Below the pieces are notes generated by a model. That model was not told where the DNA came from and did no database searches. It worked only from the letters and a program-made list of their open reading frames with translations. Below are positions 57,185 to 64,000 of a stretch of 64,000 bases of DNA, piece after piece. The first letter of the stretch is position 1. Each line of letters opens with the position of its first letter. Source of the stretch: Microbacterium sp. XT11 (lineage in GTDB: Bacteria; Actinomycetota; Actinomycetes; Actinomycetales; Microbacteriaceae). The position numbers were made by a program, and so were the translations under genes. The stretch lies in NCBI RefSeq assembly GCF_001513675.1, contig NZ_CP013859.1:3411081-3475080 (forward strand), in the 5' to 3' direction.

Positions 57185-57733
57185 ATGGCGACTCTGACAG
57201 GAAAGCGCGTGGCATTCCTGGCGACGGACGGGTTCGAGGACAGTGAGCTCACGAGCCCCTGGGAGGCCGTGCAGGGGGCCGGCGCCGCGACGACCCTCGT
57301 CGCTCCGAACGAAGGGGCGATCACCGGCAAGAACGGGCATGAGCAGCGGGTCGACCTCACTGCCTCGTCAGCATCCGCCGACGACTACGACGCCCTCGTG
57401 CTCCCCGGCGGCGTGGTGAACGCCGATCACCTGCGTCTCGACCAGCCGTCGATCGACCTCGCACGGTCGTTCTTCACCCAGCACAAGCCCGTCGGCGTGA
57501 TCTGCCATGGCGCATGGATCCTCATCGAGGCGGGTGTCGTCGACGGCCGCACCCTCACCAGCTACCCCAGCCTGAGGACCGATCTCACGAACGCGGGAGC
57601 GACCTGGGTCGACGAGGAGGTCGTCGTCGACGACGGGCTGGTCTCGAGCCGCACACCCGACGACCTGCCGGCGTTCAACGCCAAGGTCGTCGAGGAGATC
57701 GCCGAAGGCCCGCACGCAGGACAGACGGCCTGA
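57185..57733 (+). CDS. DJ-1/PfpI family protein
   Basis: 182 aa. The nucleophile elbow is PVGVICHGAW (Cys about 102), with the Glu of DGFEDSELTSPWEAV near residue 18 and a His next to the Cys. The YhbO/PfpI subgroup acts as a stress-related deglycase or glyoxalase III, but the exact activity is debated. AAAGGA precedes ATG 57185. 56980-57184 contains repeated CGTCGGCCCGGGTGCTC-like units but no gene. Confidence 0.88.
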   Translation: MATLTGKRVAFLATDGFEDSELTSPWEAVQGAGAATTLVAPNEGAITGKNGHEQRVDLTASSASADDYDALVLPGGVVNADHLRLDQPSIDLARSFFTQHKPVGVICHGAWILIEAGVVDGRTLTSYPSLRTDLTNAGATWVDEEVVVDDGLVSSRTPDDLPAFNAKVVEEIAEGPHAGQTA

Positions 57734-57750
57734 CGCGGACCGCACTCCCC

Positions 57751-58266
57751 CTATCGCCGCGCGCGATGGCGACGGACGGCGGCGCGGTTGGCGCATCGCA
57801 CCGAACAGAAGCGCTGCCGTCCGTTGCGCGTGACGTCCACCACGACGTTGGTGCACGGCTCGGCCTGGCATCGGCCGAGTCGGCTCATGCCGCGCGTGGT
57901 GAGATGCAGCGCCGTCCCGACACTGAACAGCGCACGCAGCACGAACGGGAGCCGCTGACCGTCGTCGCGGTAGTGCAGGTGCCAGCCCTCGCCGGCGTGA
58001 TCGGTCAACCGCGGGTAGGCGGCTGCTGCGGCCAGCTGGTCGTTGAGGATCTCGGCGCGTGCGCGACCGGGCTCCGCATCCACGACGCGCAGCCACTCAT
58101 CGATGACCTCGCGCGTACAGACGACGTCATCCTCCGCCTCGACGAACTCCATGGTCACACCGAACTCGCGCGTGCGCCGCTCGATGGCCGCGCGATCATC
58201 CGGCCAGTCGTTCGCAAGGGATGCCGCGAGCAGGACCGCGTACTCCCCGTAAGGGTTGAGATGCAT
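57751..58266 (-). CDS. CGNR zinc-finger / ABATE-domain regulator
   Basis: 171 aa. The N-terminal ABATE-like domain (about 1-125) is followed by the CGNR zinc finger (about 128-171): GRCQAEPCTNVVVDVTRNGRQRFCSVRCANRAAVRRHR, with four cysteines. A DNA-binding stress regulator is likely. TGTAAT (complement of 58273-58278) 6 nt before ATG suggests a leaderless mRNA. It converges with the DJ-1 gene. Confidence 0.85.
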   Translation of the reverse strand: MHLNPYGEYAVLLAASLANDWPDDRAAIERRTREFGVTMEFVEAEDDVVCTREVIDEWLRVVDAEPGRARAEILNDQLAAAAAYPRLTDHAGEGWHLHYRDDGQRLPFVLRALFSVGTALHLTTRGMSRLGRCQAEPCTNVVVDVTRNGRQRFCSVRCANRAAVRRHRARR

Positions 58267-58291
58267 AAGGTCATTACATCACGCTGGAGCC

Positions 58292-58513
58292 ATGACCTCA
58301 CCCCGCACCCTCCCGATCCCCCGGCCGACGCTCCCGGCGCATGAGCACGCGTGGCTGGTCGAATCCCGACACGCGACGAGCGACGGCGTTGTGCTCTATG
58401 TGCGCTGCGCGGCCTGCGGAACTCGCCGCGTCGACATCCAGGCGCATCCGCTCGCCCCGCCCGCAGCGCTGAGCCGCACGGTGGCCGACGAGTCCGACGG
58501 GAGGCGGCCCTGA
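58292..58513 (+). CDS. small protein with CxxC knuckle
   Basis: 73 aa, no known family. HEHAWLVESRHATSDGVVLYVRCAACGTRRVDIQ looks like a short beta-sheet with one CxxC and nearby His residues, enough for a partial zinc site or a dimeric one. GGAG is 5 nt before ATG. It is divergent from the CGNR gene; function unknown. Confidence 0.55.
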   Translation: MTSPRTLPIPRPTLPAHEHAWLVESRHATSDGVVLYVRCAACGTRRVDIQAHPLAPPAALSRTVADESDGRRP

Positions 58514-58571
58514 CCCCGCACCGGGCAGGCCACGGCTGCGCCGGACGGCACAGCGCCGTGCCACCGGTCGA

Positions 58572-59165
58572 TCAGCGCCCCTCATGCGCAGGGAGCCATG
58601 CGAGCTCACCCGACTCGAGCCGGCGCACGAGCTGCTCGAACCACTCCCGCTCCGCGCGCAGCTGATCGAGCTCGAACTGCCCTTCGATGAGGAGGATCTC
58701 GGGCACCCCGGCCGCCGCCTCGAGGTCGTCGGCCAGAGCCGCGATCGCGGCATCCGTCGCCGCCAGACGGGCGCGCAGCGCCGCGATCCCGGCATCCCGA
58801 CCGAGGATGCCGAGGTACGACAGCGCCGCGACCGTCTCGGTGCGGTCGGCCAGCGGCGCCGACAGCAGCATCGACACCCGCCGACGGGCCTCCGAGCGCC
58901 CGGCTTCGGTGAGACCGTAGACGGTGCGCTCCGGACGCCCGCCTTCCTGCTCGGAACCTACCGGCTCGATCAGATGGGCCTTCGCCAGCCGCTCGACCGC
59001 GTGATAGATGCTGCGCGGTACACCGCGGACGAAATCCTTGCGCGTCTCGACGACGAAACGGTGGATGTCATACGGATGCCGCGGGCCCGCGGTGAGCAGC
59101 GCGAGCACGGTCAGGGCCGCGAGGTCGCGCTCCGCGCGGCCGGGCTCTCGATTCGGCGTGCTCAT
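58572..59165 (-). CDS. PadR-family transcriptional regulator
   Basis: 197 aa. N-terminal winged helix (about 12-90) with ALTVLALLTAGPRHPYDIHRFV and GRPERTVYGLTEAGR. The C-terminal dimerisation region is helical (about 95-190). TAGACT (complement of 59173-59178) 7 nt before ATG 59165 fixes the start; the upstream ATG at 59189 is not used. A perfect 18-bp inverted repeat lies just upstream, so it probably represses itself and the divergent SnoaL-like gene. Confidence 0.9.
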   Translation of the reverse strand: MSTPNREPGRAERDLAALTVLALLTAGPRHPYDIHRFVVETRKDFVRGVPRSIYHAVERLAKAHLIEPVGSEQEGGRPERTVYGLTEAGRSEARRRVSMLLSAPLADRTETVAALSYLGILGRDAGIAALRARLAATDAAIAALADDLEAAAGVPEILLIEGQFELDQLRAEREWFEQLVRRLESGELAWLPAHEGR

Positions 59166-59193
59166 CGCATCGAGTCTAGGGCTTGACAACCGT

Positions 59194-59235
59194 TTAGTGC
59201 AGATTGCATTATCGCTTTAATGCAATCTGCACTAA
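59194..59235. promoter_or_regulatory. perfect inverted repeat, probable PadR operator
   Basis: TTAGTGCAGATTGCATTA (59194-59211), 6-nt spacer, and the exact complement (59218-59235). It is AT-rich in a GC-rich surrounding and centred between the two divergent starts (59165 and 59262). Confidence 0.85.
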
Positions 59236-59261
59236 GAGACACGACCTCCCCAGGAGCTGAG

Positions 59262-59696
59262 ATGGACCTCGAAACCCTCCCCGCCGGCCTCGCTGACGCG
59301 CTCGATCGCATCCGCGACGCCTGGAACGCCGGCGACGCCGACGCATACGCCGAGCAGTTCACAGACGACGCGACCTACGTGATCTTCGCCGGCCTCGTGA
59401 GCCATGGGCGCACAGAGATCCGCGACGATCACGTTCCCGTGTTCGAGAAGTGGCAGCGCGGCTCGCGCATGTCGATGCGGATCATCGACGTGCGGATGCT
59501 CGGTGCCGACGCCGCCGTCGTGGTGACGGAGGGCGGAGTCGGCAAGCGCGAACCGGTCGCCCACGACAAGGTGCAGACCTTCGTCTTCGTGCGCGACGGC
59601 GAGCGGTGGCGGTGCGCAGCCTTCCAGAACACGAAGCGCAACCGCCTCCTCGCGGCGATGAACGTACGGGAGAAGAAGCGTCTCGCCGCCGCGTGA
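59262..59696 (+). CDS. SnoaL-like / SgcJ-EcaC family protein
   Basis: 144-aa cystatin-like alpha+beta barrel (ALDRIRDAWNAGDADAYAEQFTDDATYVIFAG..., YTH-type pocket). Members include small-molecule isomerases, oxygenases and ligand-binding proteins. No catalytic residue can be named with confidence. CAGGAG is 7 nt before ATG. It is the likely target of PadR, being divergent from it across the palindrome. Confidence 0.82.
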   Translation: MDLETLPAGLADALDRIRDAWNAGDADAYAEQFTDDATYVIFAGLVSHGRTEIRDDHVPVFEKWQRGSRMSMRIIDVRMLGADAAVVVTEGGVGKREPVAHDKVQTFVFVRDGERWRCAAFQNTKRNRLLAAMNVREKKRLAAA

Positions 59697-59798
59697 GCTG
59701 CACCGGGGTCCGCGACGGTGTGCGCGCCGTTCGCGGCCTCTTCCGCGCACGGATGCCGCAACCACCCGCGAATCAGACGGTGAGGTGCGCTTCTCGGC

Positions 59799-60326
59799 TC
59801 ACGCGGTGAGCTCGATCAGGCGCCGCACGGTGCGCAGATTACGGGCCGTGCCGGAGACGCCCAGCGCCCGGTCGAGCACGGGCGTGGTGAGCTTCGTCCC
59901 GTGTACGCCGTCGGCCGCGTAGTCGATCCACAGATCCTTCCCCACGAGGGCGATGCGCTCGCCCGGCACGAGCCGTTCGCGCAGGCCGTCGACGACACCG
60001 GCCGGGGGTTGGCGCTCGAGGAACATCGCGTGCAACAGCTTTTCGACCTCCCCTTCGAACGGCTGCGCGGCGATCGACGAGACGAGCTCGCCGTGCGTGC
60101 GGTGGATCACCGGAGTGTCCACACCGAACTCGGCGGCGATGAGCGCCCTGACCTCCGCGCACGTGGTGTCCGGGTCGTCCGGATCGGCGCAGATGATGTT
60201 CCCGCTGGCGATGTAGGTCGAGACCTCACCCAGCCGGGGTTCGAGCAGCACGCACAGCCTGGCCATGGGCACACTGTTGCGTCCGTTGACGGCGACCGCA
60301 CGCAGGAGCAGGACGCTGCGGGTCAT
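59799..60326 (-). CDS. DUF1697 family protein
   Basis: 175 aa. The conserved SVLLLRAVAVNGRNSVPMARL and STYIASGNIICAD identify the DUF1697 fold (two ferredoxin-like units). Function is unknown. It overlaps the upstream nicotinamidase-like gene by 4 nt (ATGA), so the two are cotranslated. A redox/NAD role is only a guess from context. Confidence 0.85.
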   Translation of the reverse strand: MTRSVLLLRAVAVNGRNSVPMARLCVLLEPRLGEVSTYIASGNIICADPDDPDTTCAEVRALIAAEFGVDTPVIHRTHGELVSSIAAQPFEGEVEKLLHAMFLERQPPAGVVDGLRERLVPGERIALVGKDLWIDYAADGVHGTKLTTPVLDRALGVSGTARNLRTVRRLIELTA

Positions 60327-60904
60327 GCGGAGCGAGACTCGGCCAGCTCCGCGCCCGCGTGCGCGAGCTCCGCGAGAGCGGCAGCGCTCGATTCCGCGCC
60401 GACACCGGCAACGAGATCGGTGAAGACGTGCACCTGCACACCGTGCGCGATCGCGTCGAGCGCGGATGCCCGAACGCAGTGATCCGTCGCGATGCCGACA
60501 ACGTCGGCGGAGAGGATCCCCGCATCTGCGAGCACCTCCCCGACCGCCCGCCCCTCGTCGGTCACGCCCTCGAACATCGAGTAGGCGGGGCGGCCCTGGC
60601 CCTTGCGCACGTGATGCGTGACGGCATCCGTCACCAGGAGCGGATCGTAGTCGGCACCAGAAGTACCCGCCACGCAGTGCACAGGCCAGGTGTCGACGAA
60701 GTCGGGGGTGTCCGAGAAATGGCCGCCGTTGTCCCCCTCGGCATCATGCCAGTCGCGCGATGCGACGATCACGCGGTAGTCCGCGGCATGCTCGGAGAGG
60801 TACGCGGAGATGGCCGAAGCCACGGCATCGCCGCCTGCCACGGCAAGGGCGCCGTCCTCGGTGAAGTCGTTCTGGACGTCGACGATGAGAAGAGCTCTGC
60901 TCAT
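60323..60904 (-). CDS. pncA: nicotinamidase / isochorismatase-family hydrolase
   Basis: 193 aa. The catalytic triad Asp in VDVQNDF (about 9), Lys in HHVRKGQG and Cys in ATDHCVRAS (about 150) is visible. DWHDAEGDNGGHFS holds the Asp/His metal ligands characteristic of nicotinamidase (NAD salvage). Isochorismatases lack this metal site, so PncA is favoured. TACTCT (complement of 60911-60916) 6 nt before ATG 60904 sets a leaderless start. It is the last chromosomal gene before the prophage. Confidence 0.8.
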   Translation of the reverse strand: MSRALLIVDVQNDFTEDGALAVAGGDAVASAISAYLSEHAADYRVIVASRDWHDAEGDNGGHFSDTPDFVDTWPVHCVAGTSGADYDPLLVTDAVTHHVRKGQGRPAYSMFEGVTDEGRAVGEVLADAGILSADVVGIATDHCVRASALDAIAHGVQVHVFTDLVAGVGAESSAAALAELAHAGAELAESRSA

Positions 60905-60970
60905 GATTCGAGAGTACGCGCCCGGAAACCGGAAGACCCCGTGATGCTCTCGCACCACGGGGTCTGACGG

Positions 60971-61012
60971 AGCCCCGAGTCAGGATCGAACTGACGGCCT
61001 TCTCATTACAAT
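60971..61012 (-). other. displaced tRNA-Thr 3' half (prophage attL)
   Basis: Reading the minus strand, TTGTAATGAGAAGGCC and then GTCAG-TTCGATC-CTGAC and TCGGGGC-T form the anticodon-loop 3' part, variable loop, T arm and acceptor 3' strand of a threonine tRNA. The 5' half is missing: upstream sequence does not pair with TGAGA or the acceptor. The fragment is followed within about 80 bp by an integrase gene. The intact tRNA should be at the far prophage end, outside the window. Confidence 0.8.
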
Positions 61013-61093
61013 GCCGAGAGTCCCCCGTCCGGTCGCTCATATTCGCCCCGCGGCATGAGCAGAATGCGGCCCTCCGACGGAGCCGATATATCA

Positions 61094-61939
61094 ATGAGCA
61101 TGGAAACGATGCTTGACGCCTGGACAGTCTGGATGCGCGCTCAGGGACTATCGGAGCGCACAATCGGGGAGCGACTCAACACAGCCCGACACCTGTTTGA
61201 GTACACGTCGAGCGGATGCCTGTCTCTCACTCCCGAGGACATTCAGAGTTACCTTTCACGCACGATGTCACCCGCGACCCGCGCGACATACCACGCGAGC
61301 ATTCGCGCCTTGTGCGCGTGGATGCGGCGCACCGGCGTGCGGCCAGACAATCCCGCCGACCAGACGCCTCGCCCCAAGCGACCTAAGTCGACTCCGCGGC
61401 CCGTCGAGGCGGTGCAACTTGCCGCACTCTTGAAGGCCGCGAACCGCCGTCGCACACGCACCTACATCCTGCTTGGGGCGCTCGCTGGGCTGCGCGTGCA
61501 CGAGATAGCCAAGGTACGGGGCGAAGACATCGACCCGTACACCCACGTGTTGACGGTGGTCGGCAAGGGCGGGAAGATCGCTCAGATTCCGATGCACGAC
61601 GAACTCGTGCAGGAAGCGGCTCGCTATCCGTCGAAAGGCTATTGGTTCCCGGCGTACCGAAATCGGTTCGAATCGACCGCCGAGCACGTCTCGGCTGGAG
61701 CAGTCTCGGCCGCGATCGCTGGCGCGATGACGCGCGCCGGCTTCCAGGGACAACCACACCAGTTGCGGCACTTCTATGGCACGGAGCTCGTGCGCGCGGG
61801 AGTGAACTTGCGCGTGGTGCAAACGCTCATGCGGCATGAGTCCCCGGCAACCACAGCGATCTACACTCGGGTCGACGTCGACCAGCTGCGCGCCGGAATC
61901 TCGAAGCTCAGCCTGCCCAGCGATATGCTCGCGGCATGA
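61094..61939 (+). CDS. int: tyrosine recombinase (prophage integrase)
   Basis: 281 aa, short integrase. The N-terminal SAM-like core-binding domain (about 1-95) has LSERTIGERLNTARHLFEY. The catalytic domain (about 115-281) holds Arg in LAGLRVHEIAKVRG, Lys in VVGKGGK, HQLRHFYGTEL (HxxR), His in LMRHESPATT and the nucleophile Tyr in AIYTRVDV. All catalytic residues are present. ATG 61094 or 61100 is the start; TATATC lies just upstream. It catalyses integration at tRNA-Thr. Confidence 0.93.
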   Translation: MSMETMLDAWTVWMRAQGLSERTIGERLNTARHLFEYTSSGCLSLTPEDIQSYLSRTMSPATRATYHASIRALCAWMRRTGVRPDNPADQTPRPKRPKSTPRPVEAVQLAALLKAANRRRTRTYILLGALAGLRVHEIAKVRGEDIDPYTHVLTVVGKGGKIAQIPMHDELVQEAARYPSKGYWFPAYRNRFESTAEHVSAGAVSAAIAGAMTRAGFQGQPHQLRHFYGTELVRAGVNLRVVQTLMRHESPATTAIYTRVDVDQLRAGISKLSLPSDMLAA

Positions 61940-62301
61940 CCCAGACAGGCAAGGTACCCGCGACGGCCGCGGAGAATGCAGCGTGGGCGATGTTCGTGCT
62001 CGCGACCATCGTGAGCATCATCGCCTTCATCAACTTCATCGCGGCATCGGCAGACTATGCCGGGAACACCGAAGGCCCGCTCGCGGTGCTGACTATCGCT
62101 CTACCGCTGGCGGGCCTCGGTCTGGTCCCTGCTCTGCTGCTCGCTGGTATCCGGGGAATGCTCCCCGCCCTAGCGGCTCGCGCTGGGGCGGTACACGACG
62201 CCGACGCCGCCACCGATGATGCCCATGACGGTCGTGGCGACTCCGCCCGTGGCGAGCACCTGCGGGGCGATGTCCGGGAACCAGATACCCGCGACGCCTG
62301 A
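61936..62301 (+). CDS. small membrane protein next to integrase
   Basis: 121 aa. Two hydrophobic helices (AMFVLATIVSIIAFINFIAA, VLTIALPLAGLGLVPALLLAGI) and an acidic/His-rich tail. The start overlaps the integrase stop (ATGA). The family is not recognised; superinfection exclusion or lysogeny functions are possible for genes in this position. Its last 130 nt overlap the convergent holin-like gene, so the true C terminus is uncertain. Confidence 0.6.
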   Translation: MTQTGKVPATAAENAAWAMFVLATIVSIIAFINFIAASADYAGNTEGPLAVLTIALPLAGLGLVPALLLAGIRGMLPALAARAGAVHDADAATDDAHDGRGDSARGEHLRGDVREPDTRDA

Positions 62302-62463
62302 CGCGAGCGCGGATGCCGCGGCCGTGGCGAGCGTCGTCCAGTAGACGGCATCACGCACGCGCACTGGCACGTTCGGACGGTAGACGTCTTCGGTCGACGC
62401 CGGGGCGTCACCGTCACGCTGGTTGAGGTCTGCGCGGAGCAGATGGGAACGGGGGCTAGTCAT
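62170..62463 (-). CDS. phage holin-like protein
   Basis: 97 aa. Two hydrophobic segments (AVYWTTLATAAASALASGVAGIWF and VLATGGVATTVMGIIGGGVGVVY) and a charged N terminus (SHLLRADLNQRDGDAP) fit a class II-type holin. Position next to the DUF2746 gene and endolysin gene supports a lysis role. It overlaps the DUF2746 gene by 8 nt and the convergent plus-strand gene by 132 nt. Confidence 0.65.
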   Translation of the reverse strand: MTSPRSHLLRADLNQRDGDAPASTEDVYRPNVPVRVRDAVYWTTLATAAASALASGVAGIWFPDIAPQVLATGGVATTVMGIIGGGVGVVYRPSASR

Positions 62464-62755
62464 GGTCGACTTCTCTCTGTTCGATGCGGTGCACGCGCTC
62501 AGCGAGCGCGCTGTGGTCTTGGCGGACTCCGCGGAGGTCTTGGCGGAGTCCGCCGATGTCGCGCCGTAGCTCGCGAAACCACTCACGGGTTTCGTCGTGC
62601 CGGTCGTCGAGTTCTTCTCGGAGGTTCGTCGGGTGGTCGTTCTGTACCTGGCCTTGGATCGCCTTGACGCGACGGCGGATGCCGGTCGTGATGAGCGCGA
62701 CGAGAGCAGGCCCGAGTAGGCCGGTGATGAGCGCCACGAGAACGGCGTCGCTCAT
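62456..62755 (-). CDS. DUF2746 phage protein
   Basis: 99 aa. One N-terminal TM helix (VLVALITGLLGPALVALITTGI) is followed by a highly charged coiled coil (REELDDRHDETREWFRELRRDIGGLRQDL...). This architecture is common in actinophage lysis cassettes and is proposed to be a holin partner or spanin-like protein. The start meets the endolysin stop (position 62755). Confidence 0.8.
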   Translation of the reverse strand: MSDAVLVALITGLLGPALVALITTGIRRRVKAIQGQVQNDHPTNLREELDDRHDETREWFRELRRDIGGLRQDLRGVRQDHSALAERVHRIEQREVDHD

Positions 62756-63324
62756 CAGAACTGGACGGCCGCGTTGAGCATCCTCATGCTGCCCTCGCTA
62801 CGGAACTTCAGGCGCGGGATGCCGGCGCGCTCGGCGCCGGAGTCGCCGTCGAGGACGACGGCTCGGGGCTTGCCGTTGCCCTGGGGGACGACGAGGAACG
62901 ACCCGTTGGGGCAGTCTGCGATGAACATGTCTTCTCCGATCTCGGTTGGGGGTGTTGCGGCCGACTGGGTGCTGGCCGGAGTGGGGTCGTTACGGTGACG
63001 GTCCTGCGAGGCGCGGTAGAGGAAGTGCCACCGCTCCGACGGAAGGGGGCGATACCATCCGTGCTCGGCGAGCAGAGCGACGTGACGCTGCGCCTCATCG
63101 GAGTCGAACGCGTCGCCGCGCTCGTGCGGGCTCTCTCCGCGCGGTGCGGCGTAGTTGCCCTTCCCGGCCAGGTACAGGTCGCGTAGTTCCTGCTGTCGCT
63201 CGCCGGTCCGGCCAGCCTCGGTGATCTGCAGCGGGTGGCCGAGAGCGCGGTCAATGCGCGCGATGGATGCGGCCGGTTCGGCCGCGAGCCAGCCTCGGCC
63301 GTGGCCAATGTCAACTTTCTGCAT
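62755..63324 (-). CDS. endolysin, M15/VanY-type peptidase
   Basis: 189 aa. The zinc D,D/L,D-peptidase motif is SPHERGDAFDSD (His and Asp ligands), with the third His in PLPSERWHFLY; TEAGRTGERQQEL holds the Arg of the family. A C-terminal ~60-residue domain (MFIADCPNGSFLVVPQG...) may bind the wall. No signal peptide, so release should need the holin. The start is 14 nt inside the tail-fibre gene end, showing tight packing. Confidence 0.85.
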   Translation of the reverse strand: MQKVDIGHGRGWLAAEPAASIARIDRALGHPLQITEAGRTGERQQELRDLYLAGKGNYAAPRGESPHERGDAFDSDEAQRHVALLAEHGWYRPLPSERWHFLYRASQDRHRNDPTPASTQSAATPPTEIGEDMFIADCPNGSFLVVPQGNGKPRAVVLDGDSGAERAGIPRLKFRSEGSMRMLNAAVQF

Positions 63325-64000
63325 GGTGTTCCTCCAGGGCGTCGAGGCGGTGACGGATGAGGTCGAGTTGTGCGGCGGTGTCGCGGAGTGCGCCGAGGGC
63401 GACGAGCGCGAGCCGCTCGTAATGCACGGAGAGCGGCTCGCCGTGCTCGTCGAAGGCGACGAACTCGGACAGGCCGGCGTCGATCAGTTCTTCGGCGATG
63501 ACGCCGACCTCGACGGGGGCGTCGTTGGAGCCGAACACGCTCGCCCGGAGCCGGTAGTCGCGCACCTGGATCGCGAGGGCGTCGTCGAGCGTGTAGGCGC
63601 GGTCGCGGATGTCCTTCTTGAACCGGCGCGCCGATGGGCTGATGCCAACGCGGCCGTCGCCGTTCTTGTACATGGCGACGTAGCCGCTGGTCACGGCCGA
63701 GAGGTTCGGCATGTCCACACGTCCGGTGGCGGCGAAGTTCCCATAGACGCCCACGGCGTTGTTCGTCCACCACTCCCCTGCGCCACCGATGCCCCAGCGG
63801 GAGCTACCGGAGACGAGCTGGTCGTGGTTGTGCGCGGACGGCGGGAACGATGTGGGCTTGCCGGTGATCGCGTTCCAGGTGAGGCTGATCGCGGCGAACT
63901 TCTGATCGGTATAGGCCTTGGCCTGCGCGACGGCGCTTGAGATCGCGGCGTTCATCTTCGTCACGATGTAGTCGCGGGTCTTGTTGATCGCGAGCCACCC
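63311..64000 (-). CDS. tail spike/fibre with C-terminal S74 autoprotease (partial)
   Basis: The frame is open to the window edge (230 codons), so the N terminus is missing. A coiled stem begins MNAAISSAVAQAKAYTDQKF, then a Gly-rich region, then the peptidase_S74 intramolecular chaperone: SARRFKKDIRDRAYTLDDALAIQVRDYRLR with the Ser/Lys catalytic pair, VEVGVIAEELIDAGL and a final helix. The domain trimerises the fibre and cuts itself off. It is the receptor-binding protein candidate of the prophage. Confidence 0.85.
   Translation of the reverse strand, partial: GWLAINKTRDYIVTKMNAAISSAVAQAKAYTDQKFAAISLTWNAITGKPTSFPPSAHNHDQLVSGSSRWGIGGAGEWWTNNAVGVYGNFAATGRVDMPNLSAVTSGYVAMYKNGDGRVGISPSARRFKKDIRDRAYTLDDALAIQVRDYRLRASVFGSNDAPVEVGVIAEELIDAGLSEFVAFDEHGEPLSVHYERLALVALGALRDTAAQLDLIRHRLDALEEHHAES

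Noticed and set aside
60971-61060. Complete tRNA-Thr gene
   Set aside because: Only the half from anticodon loop to acceptor 3' strand is present; sequence upstream cannot form the 5' anticodon strand, D arm or acceptor.

Overview
The window is high-GC (roughly 70%) actinobacterial chromosome, most likely Microbacteriaceae and Microbacterium-like. The reasons are codon usage, several actinobacterial families (IdeR, CarD, GlnR, RegX3/SenX3, LytR_C, DUF3027, DUF3263, WXG100, fused IspDF, MutT1-type NUDIX/phosphatase), and many genes that start 6-8 nt behind a TAnnnT -10 box, which implies leaderless mRNAs. The species call is inference; there is no rRNA here. The right end is the left part of an integrated prophage.

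Layout. 1-3062: an ABC ATPase and GntR regulator, divergent from leuA. 3204-8575: tRNA-Arg, HNH nuclease, a possible 36-codon gene, an M23 peptidase with a long leader, ideR with its own iron box, serC, and the cold-shock/DUF3027 pair. 8586-14418: a helicase-associated protein, an XPB helicase and an OmpR-type two-component system. 14565-21777: WXG100, groL with two CIRCE operators, and small housekeeping genes (LytR_C, DUF3263, DUF2332, msrB, nitroreductase, DMT transporter, SRAP, MmcQ). 21922-25555: an ABC exporter with a NarL-type two-component system in one overlapping operon. 25583-30422: aldo/keto reductase, tRNA-Thr, a thioredoxin-fold protein without its CXXC, a sugar-ABC ATPase and a DUF4032 protein. 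30427-36068: the conserved carD-ispDF-cysS-rlmB cluster, with two short-chain dehydrogenase-type genes.

36203-51800 is a nutrient-control block: regX3-senX3, phoU, gpmA, a methyltransferase, ygfZ, a nitrobindin-like gene, glnR, ppk, mutT1 and pstSCAB. PHO-box-like 11-nt repeats lie before phoU and before pstS. Sensing (SenX3/RegX3/PhoU), phosphate uptake (Pst), phosphate storage (Ppk) and nitrogen control (GlnR) therefore sit together.

51801-60904 is more variable. A DUF559 nuclease-like gene is bracketed by two direct copies of a 79-bp imperfect palindrome. It is followed by a 30-bp tandem repeat, a pabC-like gene, a possible three-way-junction RNA, tRNA-Lys and several regulator-plus-enzyme pairs: TetR/epimerase, and PadR/SnoaL-like around a perfect 18-bp inverted repeat.

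60971-64000 is prophage. A displaced tRNA-Thr 3' half (attL) is followed by a tyrosine integrase, a small membrane protein and, on the minus strand, a lysis/tail module: S74 tail spike, M15 endolysin, DUF2746 protein and a holin-like protein. Long reading frames antisense to real genes were treated as shadows.
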